This document shows positions 27,544 through 36,700 of a DNA stretch of 64,000 nt, one piece after another. Origin of the DNA: Salegentibacter maritimus (GTDB taxonomy: Bacteria > Bacteroidota > Bacteroidia > Flavobacteriales > Flavobacteriaceae); the NCBI RefSeq assembly GCF_016236915.1, contig NZ_JAEHOK010000006.1, forward strand, positions 117,367 through 181,366, in the 5' to 3' direction. Both the position numbers and the translations under genes were made by a program. Each line of letters starts with the position of its first letter. Within the stretch, counting starts at the first letter, position 1. The notes below the pieces were generated by a model. It was not told where the DNA came from. It saw only the letters and a list, made by a program, of their open reading frames with translations, and made no database searches.

Positions 27544-28323
27544 CTATTTCATAATTATTTTAAACGGATGCTTTAAACCTTTGTATGCATCTAAATCGGC
27601 ATCGAGAGAACCAACCGCAAGATTTGCTTCTATTTTAAGAGGAAGCCTATTTGCATCGTCACTTACCCAAAAAGTAAGGCTTTCTTTCTCTTTAAAAACC
27701 CTTCCGGCCATTACATAAGGTCTAAACTTTAAAGTAGCAACTTTCCCAAATTTGGTTCTAATCACCTCCCTACCAAGAAATTTCAATTTGAAATCCATAT
27801 TCTCATCATCTATAAAAAGATTGAGTCGCATTTCATCTCCGGGCCTAAGCTCGTCGTTCTTAATATTGTTGCGAATATAATAAAATGCCGATAACATATC
27901 GTGCACATTTGGCTTGGTAGTGTAGGTATGATGCTCATTATGCTTTCTATCAAAAACATAGGCCTTGTTATCGCTATGATCAAAGTCTATTTCCAGGTCT
28001 TTTGTATAACCACCTTCATCAATTTTACGGATAAACTTATAAGGTTTCCCATCTTGCTTATCTATAAAAGTTTGGTAATCGTCATCTACTTTAAAAAACC
28101 AATGCAATAATCCGGTAGACTTCCCCCTACCTTTTATATGATAGACAGACTCTCCCTTTATTCTGGTTTCATCTACCTCTAATGTAGCATAACTTGCGTT
28201 GAAAGGACCATAATGTATACGAAACTTAAACCATTCTCCGGCACCAAATGCCGTTTGTGGTTGCGCCTGAAGTACAAAGCCTGTAATAAGAAAGAGAAAA
28301 ATTGTAAATAGACTTTTTTTCAT
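27544..28323 (-). CDS. DUF3108 secreted protein
   Basis: A 259-residue exported protein with signal peptide ending in VLQAQ. The mature protein fits DUF3108: FGAGEWFKFRIHYGPFNASY, ARTHINE-free beta-rich core with YHIKGRGKST and DDDYQTFIDKQDGKPYKFIR, and FWVSDDANRLPLKIEANLAVGS. DUF3108 proteins are periplasmic beta-barrel-like sheets of unknown function in Gram-negative bacteria. It is first in the operon with kynA and the M23 peptidase; together with M23 it points to an envelope role. Confidence 0.85.
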   Translation of the reverse strand: MKKSLFTIFLFLITGFVLQAQPQTAFGAGEWFKFRIHYGPFNASYATLEVDETRIKGESVYHIKGRGKSTGLLHWFFKVDDDYQTFIDKQDGKPYKFIRKIDEGGYTKDLEIDFDHSDNKAYVFDRKHNEHHTYTTKPNVHDMLSAFYYIRNNIKNDELRPGDEMRLNLFIDDENMDFKLKFLGREVIRTKFGKVATLKFRPYVMAGRVFKEKESLTFWVSDDANRLPLKIEANLAVGSLDADLDAYKGLKHPFKIIMK

Positions 28324-28623
28324 ACCAAATTTTTAAATACTGAATTTCAGATTGATTAGGCTAAGTATATTTACAATTTCTATTCCAAATGTATTAAAAC
28401 AAAAAACCCCATCAAATTAATGAAGGGGTTTTTGTCTTATTAACCAACTAAAACTTAAATTATGAAAAAAATTTATTACATTATTGGTAACCACTCCAAA
28501 AATGCGAGCGCAAAATTCCACATTTAGTAGAGTATTAGCAACAATAAAATCAAGTTTAACACAAAACTTTTAGAAGGTATTTATTTTTAACACAAAACAA
28601 TAATTTACTTCCATTTTTTGTGA
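28324..28623. other. 300-nt gap with a terminator and no convincing gene
   Basis: The gap contains the upstream region of the DUF3108 operon, a bidirectional terminator at 28402-28433, and AT-rich sequence. A 21-codon plus-strand frame starts at 28464 (MKKIYYIIGN...), preceded by AACTAAAACTTAAATT that resembles a flavobacterial leader; it is too short to call a gene and may be a remnant. Confidence 0.5.
28402..28433. terminator. terminator downstream of the hmgA-hppD operon
   Basis: AAAAACCCC (28402-28410) and GGGGTTTTT (28425-28433) form a 9-bp stem with a 14-nt loop. It works on both strands; on the minus strand it would end the hmgA-hppD transcript. Confidence 0.8.
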
Positions 28624-29766
28624 TTATTGCAAAGTTCCTCGCAAATCCTGCTCCCTTTCTATCGCTTCAAATAAAGCTTTAAAGTTGCCTTTTCCGAAAG
28701 ATTGAGCTCCTTTTCGCTGAATAATCTCAAAAAACATAGTTGGACGATCTAAAACAGGCTTGGTAAAAATTTGCAAAAGATAACCCTCATCATCCCTATC
28801 TACCAATACCCCTAACTCTTTTAAGGGTTCAAGATCTTCATCAATTTCACCAACCCTTTCTAACAAAGTGTCGTAATACGTGTCTGGAACATATAAAAAT
28901 TCCACACCACGATCCCTAAGCTGGGTTACTGTTTCAATAATATTATCTGTTGCAAGCGCAATATGCTGCACACCTGCCCCGTGGTAAAAATCTATATATT
29001 CTTCAATTTGGGATTTTTTCTTTCCTTCAGCAGGTTCGTTTATCGGAAATTTAATCCTACCATTCCCATTACTCATCACCTTGCTCATTAAGGCCGTATA
29101 ATCTGTAGAAATATCTTTATCATCAAAAGAGACCATTTGCGCAAAGCCCATTACTTTAGCATAAAAATCTACCCATTTATTCATCTCGTTCCAGCCTACA
29201 TTTCCAACCATATGGTCTATATAATTTAAGCCCGTATCTTTTGCTTCTGCTTTCGTAGCATAAGCCTTATAGCCCGGCAAAAAAGGACCTTCATAATCTT
29301 TTCGCTCAACAAATAAGTGAATGGTCTCCCCATATGTATGAATTCCGGAAATTACGGCTTTTCCATGCTCATCTTCCATTTCATAAGGAGCTACATAAGA
29401 CTTTGCTCCACGTTTTGTAGTCTCTTCATAACTCTTTTTAGCATCATCTACCCAAAGCGCCACCATTTTCACACCATCACCATGCTTATTGATATGGGCA
29501 TTTATATCGCCATCTGGCTGTAAGGGAGAGGTGAGCACAATTCTAATCTTACCTTGTTGTAGTACATAAGAAACACTATCTTTTCTACCTGTTTCCAGAC
29601 CAGAATAAGCTACCGGCTGAAAACCCCAGGCGTGCTGATAATAATAAGCCGCCTGCTTGGCATTACCCACATAAAGTTCAACAAAATCTGTTCCCAGGAT
29701 TGGAAGAAAATCTTCAGCATCCTGCATTACCTTTTCTAATTTTAATGATGTATTATCGGTTGTCAT
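28624..29766 (-). CDS. hppD: 4-hydroxyphenylpyruvate dioxygenase
   Basis: Non-haem iron dioxygenase that converts 4-hydroxyphenylpyruvate to homogentisate in tyrosine catabolism. Two VOC-fold halves are visible. The iron ligands are His in NYIDHMVGNVG, His in GAGVQHIALATDNI and Glu in MFFEIIQRKGAQSFGKGNFK near the C-terminus. Length 380 is normal for the bacterial enzyme. It lies 53 nt after hmgA on the same strand, so the two make a catabolic operon in which hmgA is transcribed first. Confidence 0.96.
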   Translation of the reverse strand: MTTDNTSLKLEKVMQDAEDFLPILGTDFVELYVGNAKQAAYYYQHAWGFQPVAYSGLETGRKDSVSYVLQQGKIRIVLTSPLQPDGDINAHINKHGDGVKMVALWVDDAKKSYEETTKRGAKSYVAPYEMEDEHGKAVISGIHTYGETIHLFVERKDYEGPFLPGYKAYATKAEAKDTGLNYIDHMVGNVGWNEMNKWVDFYAKVMGFAQMVSFDDKDISTDYTALMSKVMSNGNGRIKFPINEPAEGKKKSQIEEYIDFYHGAGVQHIALATDNIIETVTQLRDRGVEFLYVPDTYYDTLLERVGEIDEDLEPLKELGVLVDRDDEGYLLQIFTKPVLDRPTMFFEIIQRKGAQSFGKGNFKALFEAIEREQDLRGTLQ

Positions 29767-29819
29767 TTTTAAAATTTTAATGCTGTTTTCAATTTTTTGT
29801 TATTTAAAATCTACACCCA

Positions 29820-30977
29820 TTATTCTAACCAGGATTTATAATAGGTTTCATCGGCTATCTCCATAGCATCTTCGGTAAGCATAAGTGGCTTGAAGGTATC
29901 TACCATTACCGCCAACTCTTCGGTTTCAACCTGCCCAATACTTCGTTCTACAGCTCCGGGATGAGGCCCATGTGGAATTCCCGCCGGATGTAAAGAGATA
30001 TGCCCTGCCTCAATATCGTTTCTGCTCATAAAATCGCCATCTACATAATAAAGCACCTCATCACTATCTATGTTACTGTGACTATATGGTGCCGGTATAC
30101 TTTCCGGATGATAATCGTACTTACGCGGACAAAAACTGCAAACTACAAAAGCATCGGTTTCAAAAGTTTGGTGCACCGGTGGCGGCTGATGAATTCTACC
30201 GGTTATGGGTTCAAAATCGTGAATAGAAAAAGCATAAGGATAATTATACCCATCGTAGCCCACCACATCAAATGGATGGGTAGCATAAACCATATCGAAT
30301 ATTTCGCCCTGCTTTTTCACTTTTATAATAAAATCGCCTTTCTCATCATTGGTCTCCAACTCATGAGGTTGCCTCAAATCGCGCTCACAAAAAGGCGAGT
30401 GCTCTAAAAGTTGCCCAAACCAGTTTCTATAGCGTTTTGGGGTATATATTGGCCTTCTGGACTCAACAATAAACAAGCGATTATCTTCGTCATCAAAATC
30501 TATTTTATAAATAGTACCCCTTGGGATTAACAGGTAATCCCCATATTTAAAATCAAGATTACCAAGGTGGGTTCTTAATTTACCTGTTCCTTTATGGACA
30601 AATAGCAATTCATCTGAGTCGGCATTTTTATAAAAATAGTCTTTTGTAGATCCTTGTGGAGAAGCCAAAGCAATATCTACATCGCTGTTAGTAAGAACCA
30701 CTTTTCGGCTTTCAAGATAGTCTGGATTAGGCTTTACCTGAAACCCCTTAAAGCGATAAGACTTTATATTGTTGCCTACAGCTATTTTTGGTTTTACACT
30801 ATAACTCCCTTTTACTTCTTTTACCTGGGTAGGGCGGTGCTCATGGTAAAGATTAGAAGACATGCCGTCAAAACCAATAGTACCAAAAAGCTGCTCGTAA
30901 TAAAGACTTCCGTCGGGCTTTTTAAAAACCGTATGGCGTTTATGAGGAATTTTACCGAGTTTGTGATAAAAAGGCAT
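29820..30977 (-). CDS. hmgA: homogentisate 1,2-dioxygenase
   Basis: Cupin-fold iron enzyme that opens the ring of homogentisate to maleylacetoacetate. The 385-residue protein shows the family segments FDGMSSNLYHEHRPTQ, DYLLIPRGTIYKIDF, GYDGYNYPYAFSIHDFEPIT, HQTFETDAFVVCSFCPRKYD, the metal-binding SNIDSDEVLYYVDGDF (Glu ligand region) and HPAGIPHGPHPGAVE (His ligands). It is shorter than the human form but matches the bacterial clade. The next enzymes, maleylacetoacetate isomerase and fumarylacetoacetase, are not in the window. Confidence 0.95.
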   Translation of the reverse strand: MPFYHKLGKIPHKRHTVFKKPDGSLYYEQLFGTIGFDGMSSNLYHEHRPTQVKEVKGSYSVKPKIAVGNNIKSYRFKGFQVKPNPDYLESRKVVLTNSDVDIALASPQGSTKDYFYKNADSDELLFVHKGTGKLRTHLGNLDFKYGDYLLIPRGTIYKIDFDDEDNRLFIVESRRPIYTPKRYRNWFGQLLEHSPFCERDLRQPHELETNDEKGDFIIKVKKQGEIFDMVYATHPFDVVGYDGYNYPYAFSIHDFEPITGRIHQPPPVHQTFETDAFVVCSFCPRKYDYHPESIPAPYSHSNIDSDEVLYYVDGDFMSRNDIEAGHISLHPAGIPHGPHPGAVERSIGQVETEELAVMVDTFKPLMLTEDAMEIADETYYKSWLE

Positions 30978-31169
30978 AATTTGATATTTTTATTTAAATC
31001 GCAATTTCTAAAAGAATATTGAGAATTTGTTATTTTTTTCGGCATAATTTTACCTTAAAACAAATATCGGGAATTTTTAAAGAAACATTCTTAAAACATC
31101 TCTAAAAACAGGATTGTAGAATTTAAAATATTTTCAGCAAAAAGGCATTAAATCCTTATAGGGATCTTA

Positions 31170-33398
31170 TTAAAACCAGAAGCCAAGACTAAAAAACCAT
31201 TCACTAGCTTTAATTTCGGGCGAGTACGTATATTTTAACTCCAGAGGCCCCACAAAAGTATCTATACCATAACCTAATGCATAACCCGTATAATCTGGAG
31301 CGGTAAACCAGTTTCCGGAAGAATACAACTTGTTACCTACATTGGCAATATTAGCCCCTAAAATCACATGATTTTTTCTAAAAATTTCATAATCAAACTC
31401 CAGGAGACCTTTAATATAACTATCACCCGAAAGGCTTATAAAATCATATCCGTAAAACGGAACAAAATTATTGATGAGGTTATTTCCGTAGCCACCCAGG
31501 GAAAAATCAAGTGTGCTCCCCCCATTATTTCCTATTTTAAACCCTGCTTCAGTCACTATTCTGGCTGAAAATTTATTAAAAGGAGAGAAGGCATATCCCA
31601 AAGTTCCCTTAGCTATCGAAAATTCGGCAAAATCATTATTATAATCTGATGAAAACAGGTATACGTGAAAGTCTCCATCAAAATAAACTCCCCTGGAAGG
31701 AAAGTATTTATTATCGTAAGAATCATATTTTAAATACCCAAACACACTATAAAAATGACTGTTTTCGAATAGGATTTGTTCATTAAGAGCAGTATCGGGA
31801 TTTACTAAAGTTTCAGATGCAATTTTCAGGTACTTATGCTCTGCCCCCAAACCAAATGAAAAAACCTGTTTAAACAAAGTCTCCGCATATATTTGGTTAG
31901 TAAAGTCACGGTAATCTACATCTATTCTATTTATACCAATATCTTCTAATTGGGCGTTTTTTCTGGCAAAATCAAAAGAAACCGGATGTTCAAATTTATT
32001 ATAACGTGATTTTATCCCTATGCTCCAATAAAAACCTTTGTCTATGTAATAGTCGAAATTATATCTAAATTGGTCACCAATCACCAGGTCCAGGGAGGCC
32101 ACATCATTTGAAAACAGCAAACTTTTGCGGGTGTAATTAATCAAGGCTCCAATATTATATAGTTCATCATAATGTAAGCCCAAACGCAAAAGACTTTTAT
32201 TTTCGCTCTCTTCCATCTTCATGGCCAGCGTATAAAGCCCATCGTCGTTATTAGGAATTAACCGATAATTAATCCTATTAAAATTCCCGGAAGCCGAGAG
32301 GTTATTAATCCCACTATTTAAGTCTTTAAGGGTGAAATCTGTAAAATAATTAAGTCGTAATTTCCCCATAATATACGAACGCGGATAGGCATTATTCCCC
32401 TCCAGGGTTAAGGTGCTTATTTGAAAAGTATCTATAGCAGAAATCTTTACATTCTGGCGTTTAAGGCTTTGCCGTTCTGCCAACTTTTTAAGTTCGTCTA
32501 CTCTTTTTAAAGCAGCAACCTCACCGGTATCTATAATTGCCTTCCCTTTTTCGAAAGACATTACCGAAAACGGACTTATATCGGGTTTAATATAAATATC
32601 GGTTTTGGGAATTTTCTCTTTCATATCGTTTATAGTACGAAAGTTGCTAATTTGGGTAAGGATATCAAACGCACTACTTAATTCTTCCCTATCTACCAAA
32701 CTATCCTGCACATCTACTCCAATAATTACTTCTGCCCCTCTTTTTCTAAGTTCTTCTACCGGGTAATTATTCGCTACCCCACCATCTATCAACAACTTTC
32801 CATCTATTTTTACGGGACTAAAAACAGAAGGGATGGCACCGCTCGCAGAAACAGCTTGCGCAAAAGAACCTTCATCTAAAATCACTTCCTCCCCGGTTTC
32901 CACATCTGCAGCTATACAGAAAAACGGAATAGGCAATTTGCTAAAATCGTCTACGTTTCCTAAATGCATTGTGAGTTGGGACATTAAATTGTAAATATTT
33001 TGCCCTCGCGAAAGCCCCGATGGTAAACCTATTTTAAAATTATCAAAAGGGAGGCTTAGTGCGTATTTTTCGGAATCTTCTTTTTCATAAAAAGATTTAG
33101 CGCTACGCGGAATATTATCCTGGATTAGGATATTGAAATTGGTCTCATGAAATATAGAATCTAATTGTTGCGCGGTATACCCTGAAGCATAAAGCCCCCC
33201 AACAATAGCCCCCATACTACTCCCGCCTATATAATCTATTCTAATTCCAGCTTCTTCTATAACTTTTAGAGCTCCAATATGAGCAAGGCCTTTTGCACCA
33301 CCACCACTTAAAACCAAACCAACTTTTAAATCTTCCTCATCCTGGGCAAAACCGGGAAGGGCTAAAAGCAGAAAAATTAAAAGCAGTAGTTTTTTCAT
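31170..33398 (-). CDS. patatin-like phospholipase with outer-membrane barrel (type Vd-like)
   Basis: A 742-residue protein combining a patatin hydrolase with a BamA/Omp85-like barrel, as in PlpD-type autotransporters. After the signal peptide (to GFAQ) the patatin domain (about 28-220) shows the oxyanion loop SGGGAKGLAHIG, the nucleophile elbow GGSSMGAIVGG (Ser) and the catalytic Asp in LIDGGVANNYP. A POTRA-like region (ISTLTLEGNNAYPRSYIMGK) follows and the C-terminal ~350 residues are a 16-strand-type barrel ending in EWFFSLGFWF. The lipase would face outward or be released; its substrate is not readable. Monocistronic, 23 nt after uvrC. Confidence 0.92.
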   Translation of the reverse strand: MKKLLLLIFLLLALPGFAQDEEDLKVGLVLSGGGAKGLAHIGALKVIEEAGIRIDYIGGSSMGAIVGGLYASGYTAQQLDSIFHETNFNILIQDNIPRSAKSFYEKEDSEKYALSLPFDNFKIGLPSGLSRGQNIYNLMSQLTMHLGNVDDFSKLPIPFFCIAADVETGEEVILDEGSFAQAVSASGAIPSVFSPVKIDGKLLIDGGVANNYPVEELRKRGAEVIIGVDVQDSLVDREELSSAFDILTQISNFRTINDMKEKIPKTDIYIKPDISPFSVMSFEKGKAIIDTGEVAALKRVDELKKLAERQSLKRQNVKISAIDTFQISTLTLEGNNAYPRSYIMGKLRLNYFTDFTLKDLNSGINNLSASGNFNRINYRLIPNNDDGLYTLAMKMEESENKSLLRLGLHYDELYNIGALINYTRKSLLFSNDVASLDLVIGDQFRYNFDYYIDKGFYWSIGIKSRYNKFEHPVSFDFARKNAQLEDIGINRIDVDYRDFTNQIYAETLFKQVFSFGLGAEHKYLKIASETLVNPDTALNEQILFENSHFYSVFGYLKYDSYDNKYFPSRGVYFDGDFHVYLFSSDYNNDFAEFSIAKGTLGYAFSPFNKFSARIVTEAGFKIGNNGGSTLDFSLGGYGNNLINNFVPFYGYDFISLSGDSYIKGLLEFDYEIFRKNHVILGANIANVGNKLYSSGNWFTAPDYTGYALGYGIDTFVGPLELKYTYSPEIKASEWFFSLGFWF

Positions 33399-33421
33399 CT
33401 ATCTATAATTTTAAAAGCTTA

Positions 33422-35224
33422 TTAAGTTTCTTTTTTAGACTTATAATACTTGTAGATAATCGCGGCTTTAGAAACCCCAATAACTTCGGCCAGTTCTTTC
33501 TCTGAGGCTTCTTTTATTCGTTTTACCGATCTAAATTGTCTCAGTAATTCTATCACTGTCTTTTCACCGATTCCGCTTATCTCTTCCAACTCTGTATTTA
33601 ACGCACTTTTACTTCTTTTGTTACGATGAAAAGTAATTCCAAACCTATGCGCCTCATTACGCAACTGTTGAATAATCTTTAGGGTTTCAGATTTCTTGTC
33701 TAAATAAAGAGGAATACTATCTCCCGGATAAAAAATCTCTTCCAAACGTTTCGCAATACCAATAATAGCAATTTTTCCACGCAGCCCTAAAGCTTCCAGG
33801 GCTTTTACCCCAGAAGAAAGCTGGCCTTTGCCACCATCAACAATAATTAACTGGGGCAAATCCTCGCCTTCATTCAACAAACGTTTATAGCGTCTAAAGA
33901 CTACCTCTTCCATAGATGCGAAATCATCGGGGCCCTCTACGGTTTTAATATTAAATTTACGATAATCTTTTTTACTTGGTTTTCCATTTTTAAAAACCAC
34001 ACAGGCGGCTACGGGATTTGTTCCCTGTATGTTGGAATTATCAAAACATTCTATATGAGTGGGCGCTACCTGAAGCCGAAGATCCTCTTTCATTTGTGCC
34101 ATAATGCGCTTTACATGCCTATCTGGATCTACAATCTTCATCTGTTTAAAACGCTCCTGGCGGTAATACTTGGCATTTCGCTGCGATAATTCTACGATTT
34201 TCTTTTTATCGCCCAGTTTTGGGATGGTAACCTTTACATCTTCTCCTGCATCAACTTTAAAAGGAACATAGATTTCTTTTGATTTAGAACTAAAACGCTG
34301 CCGTATTTCGGTAATTGCCAATTCCAGTAACTCCCCATCGGTTTCATCGAGTTTTTTCTTCATTTCTATGGTATGCGACCTAATAATTGCCCCATGGGAA
34401 AGCTGAAGAAAATTCACATAACCATAACCTTCATCTGAAACTATAGAAAACACATCTACATTCGTAATTTTTGGATTCACGACGGTAGATTTTGCCTGGT
34501 AATTCTCCAGCACATCAATTTTGTTTTTAATGCGCTGGGCATCTTCAAACTCCATCTTTTCAGCGTGCTGTTTCATTTGCTCCCTAAATTGTTGCAAAGA
34601 TTCTTTAAAATCACCTTTTACAATCTGCCTAATTGCCTCAATGTTACTGTTATATTCGGCCTCAGCCTGTTTTGCCTCACAAGGGCCCTTACAGTTCCCC
34701 AAATGATATTCAAGACAAACTTTATACTTTCCGTTTCTTATTTTCTCTTCAGAGAGATCGTAATTGCAGGTTCTAAGCTTATACAAACCCTTAATAAGGT
34801 CCAGTAATGTATTTACCGTTTTAAAGCTGGTAAACGGCCCATAATATTCGCTGCCGTCCTTTACCAATTTTCGGGTTGGAAAAACTCTTGGAAATCGCTC
34901 ATTTTTAATACAAATCCACGGATAGGTTTTATCGTCTTTAAGCATCACGTTAAACCGTGGCTGATGCTTTTTTATAAGATTGTTTTCCAAGAGCAAAGCA
35001 TCGGTTTCAGATTCAACCACAATATGCTTTATCTCCTTTATCTTTTTTACCATTACCCCAATACGATGACTATCGTGACGCTTGGTAAAATAAGAGGTTA
35101 CTCTTTTTTTTAGGTTTTTAGCCTTCCCTACATAAAGAATTTTTTGGTTTTTATCGTAATATTGATAAACACCAGGACTACTGGGCAAGGTTTGTAATTG
35201 TACTTCTAAAGCAGGCGTTTCCAT
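33422..35224 (-). CDS. uvrC: excinuclease ABC subunit UvrC
   Basis: Nuclease subunit of nucleotide-excision repair that makes both incisions around a lesion marked by UvrA/UvrB. The N-terminal GIY-YIG domain (SSPGVYQYYDKNQKILYVGK) makes the 3' cut; a cysteine cluster (CNYDLSEEKIRNGKYKVCLEYHLGNCKGPC) lies near 150; the UVR motif follows near 210; the C-terminal RNase H-like endonuclease has ECFDNSNIQGTNPVAACVVF (Asp), and the end carries helix-hairpin-helix motifs (ELEEISGIGEKTVIELL). 600 residues is normal. A -7 box TACCTTTG lies five bases before the ATG. Confidence 0.96.
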   Translation of the reverse strand: METPALEVQLQTLPSSPGVYQYYDKNQKILYVGKAKNLKKRVTSYFTKRHDSHRIGVMVKKIKEIKHIVVESETDALLLENNLIKKHQPRFNVMLKDDKTYPWICIKNERFPRVFPTRKLVKDGSEYYGPFTSFKTVNTLLDLIKGLYKLRTCNYDLSEEKIRNGKYKVCLEYHLGNCKGPCEAKQAEAEYNSNIEAIRQIVKGDFKESLQQFREQMKQHAEKMEFEDAQRIKNKIDVLENYQAKSTVVNPKITNVDVFSIVSDEGYGYVNFLQLSHGAIIRSHTIEMKKKLDETDGELLELAITEIRQRFSSKSKEIYVPFKVDAGEDVKVTIPKLGDKKKIVELSQRNAKYYRQERFKQMKIVDPDRHVKRIMAQMKEDLRLQVAPTHIECFDNSNIQGTNPVAACVVFKNGKPSKKDYRKFNIKTVEGPDDFASMEEVVFRRYKRLLNEGEDLPQLIIVDGGKGQLSSGVKALEALGLRGKIAIIGIAKRLEEIFYPGDSIPLYLDKKSETLKIIQQLRNEAHRFGITFHRNKRSKSALNTELEEISGIGEKTVIELLRQFRSVKRIKEASEKELAEVIGVSKAAIIYKYYKSKKET

Positions 35225-35229
35225 CTTCC

Positions 35230-35237
35230 CAAAGGTA
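35230..35237 (-). promoter_or_regulatory. -7 promoter box of uvrC
   Basis: On the minus strand TACCTTTG matches TAnnTTTG and ends five bases before the uvrC start codon, as for hflX. The mRNA would be leaderless or almost so. No -33 TTG is seen at standard spacing. Confidence 0.45.
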
Positions 35238-35402
35238 GAATTTATTATGGGTAGCTCTAAAAATTACGGCCGCCTACAATTGTTAAATTTATATTAAATA
35301 AAAAGCAAAGAAACCTGCCCGATATACTTATTTAAAAAGGTAAAGCCATAAATTTTATAATTTCTATAAAAAGATTGCATGGGTATTTTACTAACTTGCA
35401 GT

Positions 35403-35828
35403 ATGGAGAAAACAGTAATTGGGCGTTTCGACAAGGCAGACTTCCCTGCTTTGCACCTGGAAGATATCGCTATTAAAATTGACACAGGGGCTTATACTTC
35501 ATCAATTCATTGCGAGAATATCCTTGAGAAAGATGGGGTTTTAGAATGTATGTTCCTGGATGAAGAACATCCTCTCTACAATGGAAAAAAATTTACTTTT
35601 ACCGATTATGATATTGTTTTTGTGCGCAGTAGCAACGGCATGATTCAAAAAAGATATCAAATAAACTCTACTATTAAAATTTTTAATAAGGTCTACAAAA
35701 TTTCACTTTCTTTGTCCTCACGACAGGAAATGAGGTTTCCAGTATTAATTGGCCGAAAATTCCTTACCAAAAAATTCATAGTAGATACCGAATTAACTGA
35801 CGTTTCTTACAATCTTAAACAACAATGA
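35403..35828 (+). CDS. retropepsin-like protease of the RimK-associated (RimB/PF05618) family
   Basis: A 141-residue cytoplasmic protein of the family labelled ATP-dependent zinc protease, actually a retropepsin-fold aspartic protease. The catalytic-type motif is [13 protein letters not shown] near residue 30, and the family segments [34 protein letters not shown] and the final KKFIVDTEL follow. Start 35403 was chosen because [15 protein letters not shown] is the family N-terminus; an ATG eight codons upstream is in frame. It overlaps rimK by 4 nt (ATGA), so the two are translationally coupled. RimB is reported to act with RimK on glutamylated proteins. Confidence 0.88.
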   Translation: MEKTVIGRFDKADFPALHLEDIAIKIDTGAYTSSIHCENILEKDGVLECMFLDEEHPLYNGKKFTFTDYDIVFVRSSNGMIQKRYQINSTIKIFNKVYKISLSLSSRQEMRFPVLIGRKFLTKKFIVDTELTDVSYNLKQQ

Positions 35829-36697
35829 AAATAAAAATCCTTTCGCGTAATAGCCATCTTTACTCTACCAAACGACTAGTGGAAGCAGCTACCAAACGTA
35901 AACACGAAGTAGAAGTAGTAGATCCGCTAAAATGCGATATCGTAATTGAAAAGCGCAAACCCAATATATATTACAAAGGAGCCTATATAGAAGACGTAGA
36001 CGCGGTAATACCACGAATTGGGGCTTCGGTCACTTTTTATGGAACCGCAGTAGTACGCCAGTTTGAGATGATGGGGGCCTTTACCACCACCGAATCGGAA
36101 TCTCTTATTAGAAGTCGCGATAAATTGCGTAGCCTACAAGTGCTTTCCAGAGCTAAAATTGGACTTCCAAAAACGGTTTTCACCAACTACTCCAGAGATG
36201 TTTCGGGGGTTATAAAGCAAGTAGGCGGCACACCTTTGGTTATAAAACTACTGGAAGGAACCCAGGGAGTAGGTGTAGTTTTGGCAGAAACCAAAAATGC
36301 TGCAGAATCTGTTATTGAAGCTTTTAATGGCTTACAAGCTCGTGTAATTGTTCAGGAGTTCATCAAAGAAGCAAAAGGCGCAGATATTAGGGCCTTTGTG
36401 GTAGATGGCCACGTAATAGGCGCTATGAAAAGACAGGGTAAAGATGGAGAATTTAGATCTAATTTACACCGTGGTGGAAGCGCAGAGGTAGTAGAACTTA
36501 CCGACGAAGAAGAAATAGCAGCCGTAAAAGCTACTAAAGCCATGGGACTTGGTGTTGCCGGAGTAGATATGCTTCAAAGTGCCCGCGGCCCATTAATTCT
36601 TGAGGTTAATTCTTCTCCAGGACTGGAAGGTATTGAAAGAGCCACCGGGAAAGATATCGCTAAATCTATTATAAGATATATAGAACGGAACGTTTAG
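35825..36697 (+). CDS. rimK: RimK-family ATP-grasp alpha-L-glutamate ligase
   Basis: A 290-residue ATP-grasp ligase of the RimK family, which adds glutamates to the C-terminus of ribosomal protein S6 in E. coli; the flavobacterial substrate may differ. It shows the N-terminal domain ([33 protein letters not shown]), the ATP-grasp segments [20 protein letters not shown] and [20 protein letters not shown], and the metal site [20 protein letters not shown]. It overlaps the upstream protease gene by 4 nt and is followed after 3 nt by an AstE/AspA-type gene. The three form a compact protein-modification operon. Confidence 0.92.
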   Translation: MKIKILSRNSHLYSTKRLVEAATKRKHEVEVVDPLKCDIVIEKRKPNIYYKGAYIEDVDAVIPRIGASVTFYGTAVVRQFEMMGAFTTTESESLIRSRDKLRSLQVLSRAKIGLPKTVFTNYSRDVSGVIKQVGGTPLVIKLLEGTQGVGVVLAETKNAAESVIEAFNGLQARVIVQEFIKEAKGADIRAFVVDGHVIGAMKRQGKDGEFRSNLHRGGSAEVVELTDEEEIAAVKATKAMGLGVAGVDMLQSARGPLILEVNSSPGLEGIERATGKDIAKSIIRYIERNV

Positions 36698-36700
36698 TAG

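Noticed and set aside
28464..28529. Short plus-strand frame MKKIYYIIGN... after the terminator
   Set aside because: 21 codons only; the leader-like sequence is suggestive of a remnant but no gene can be supported.
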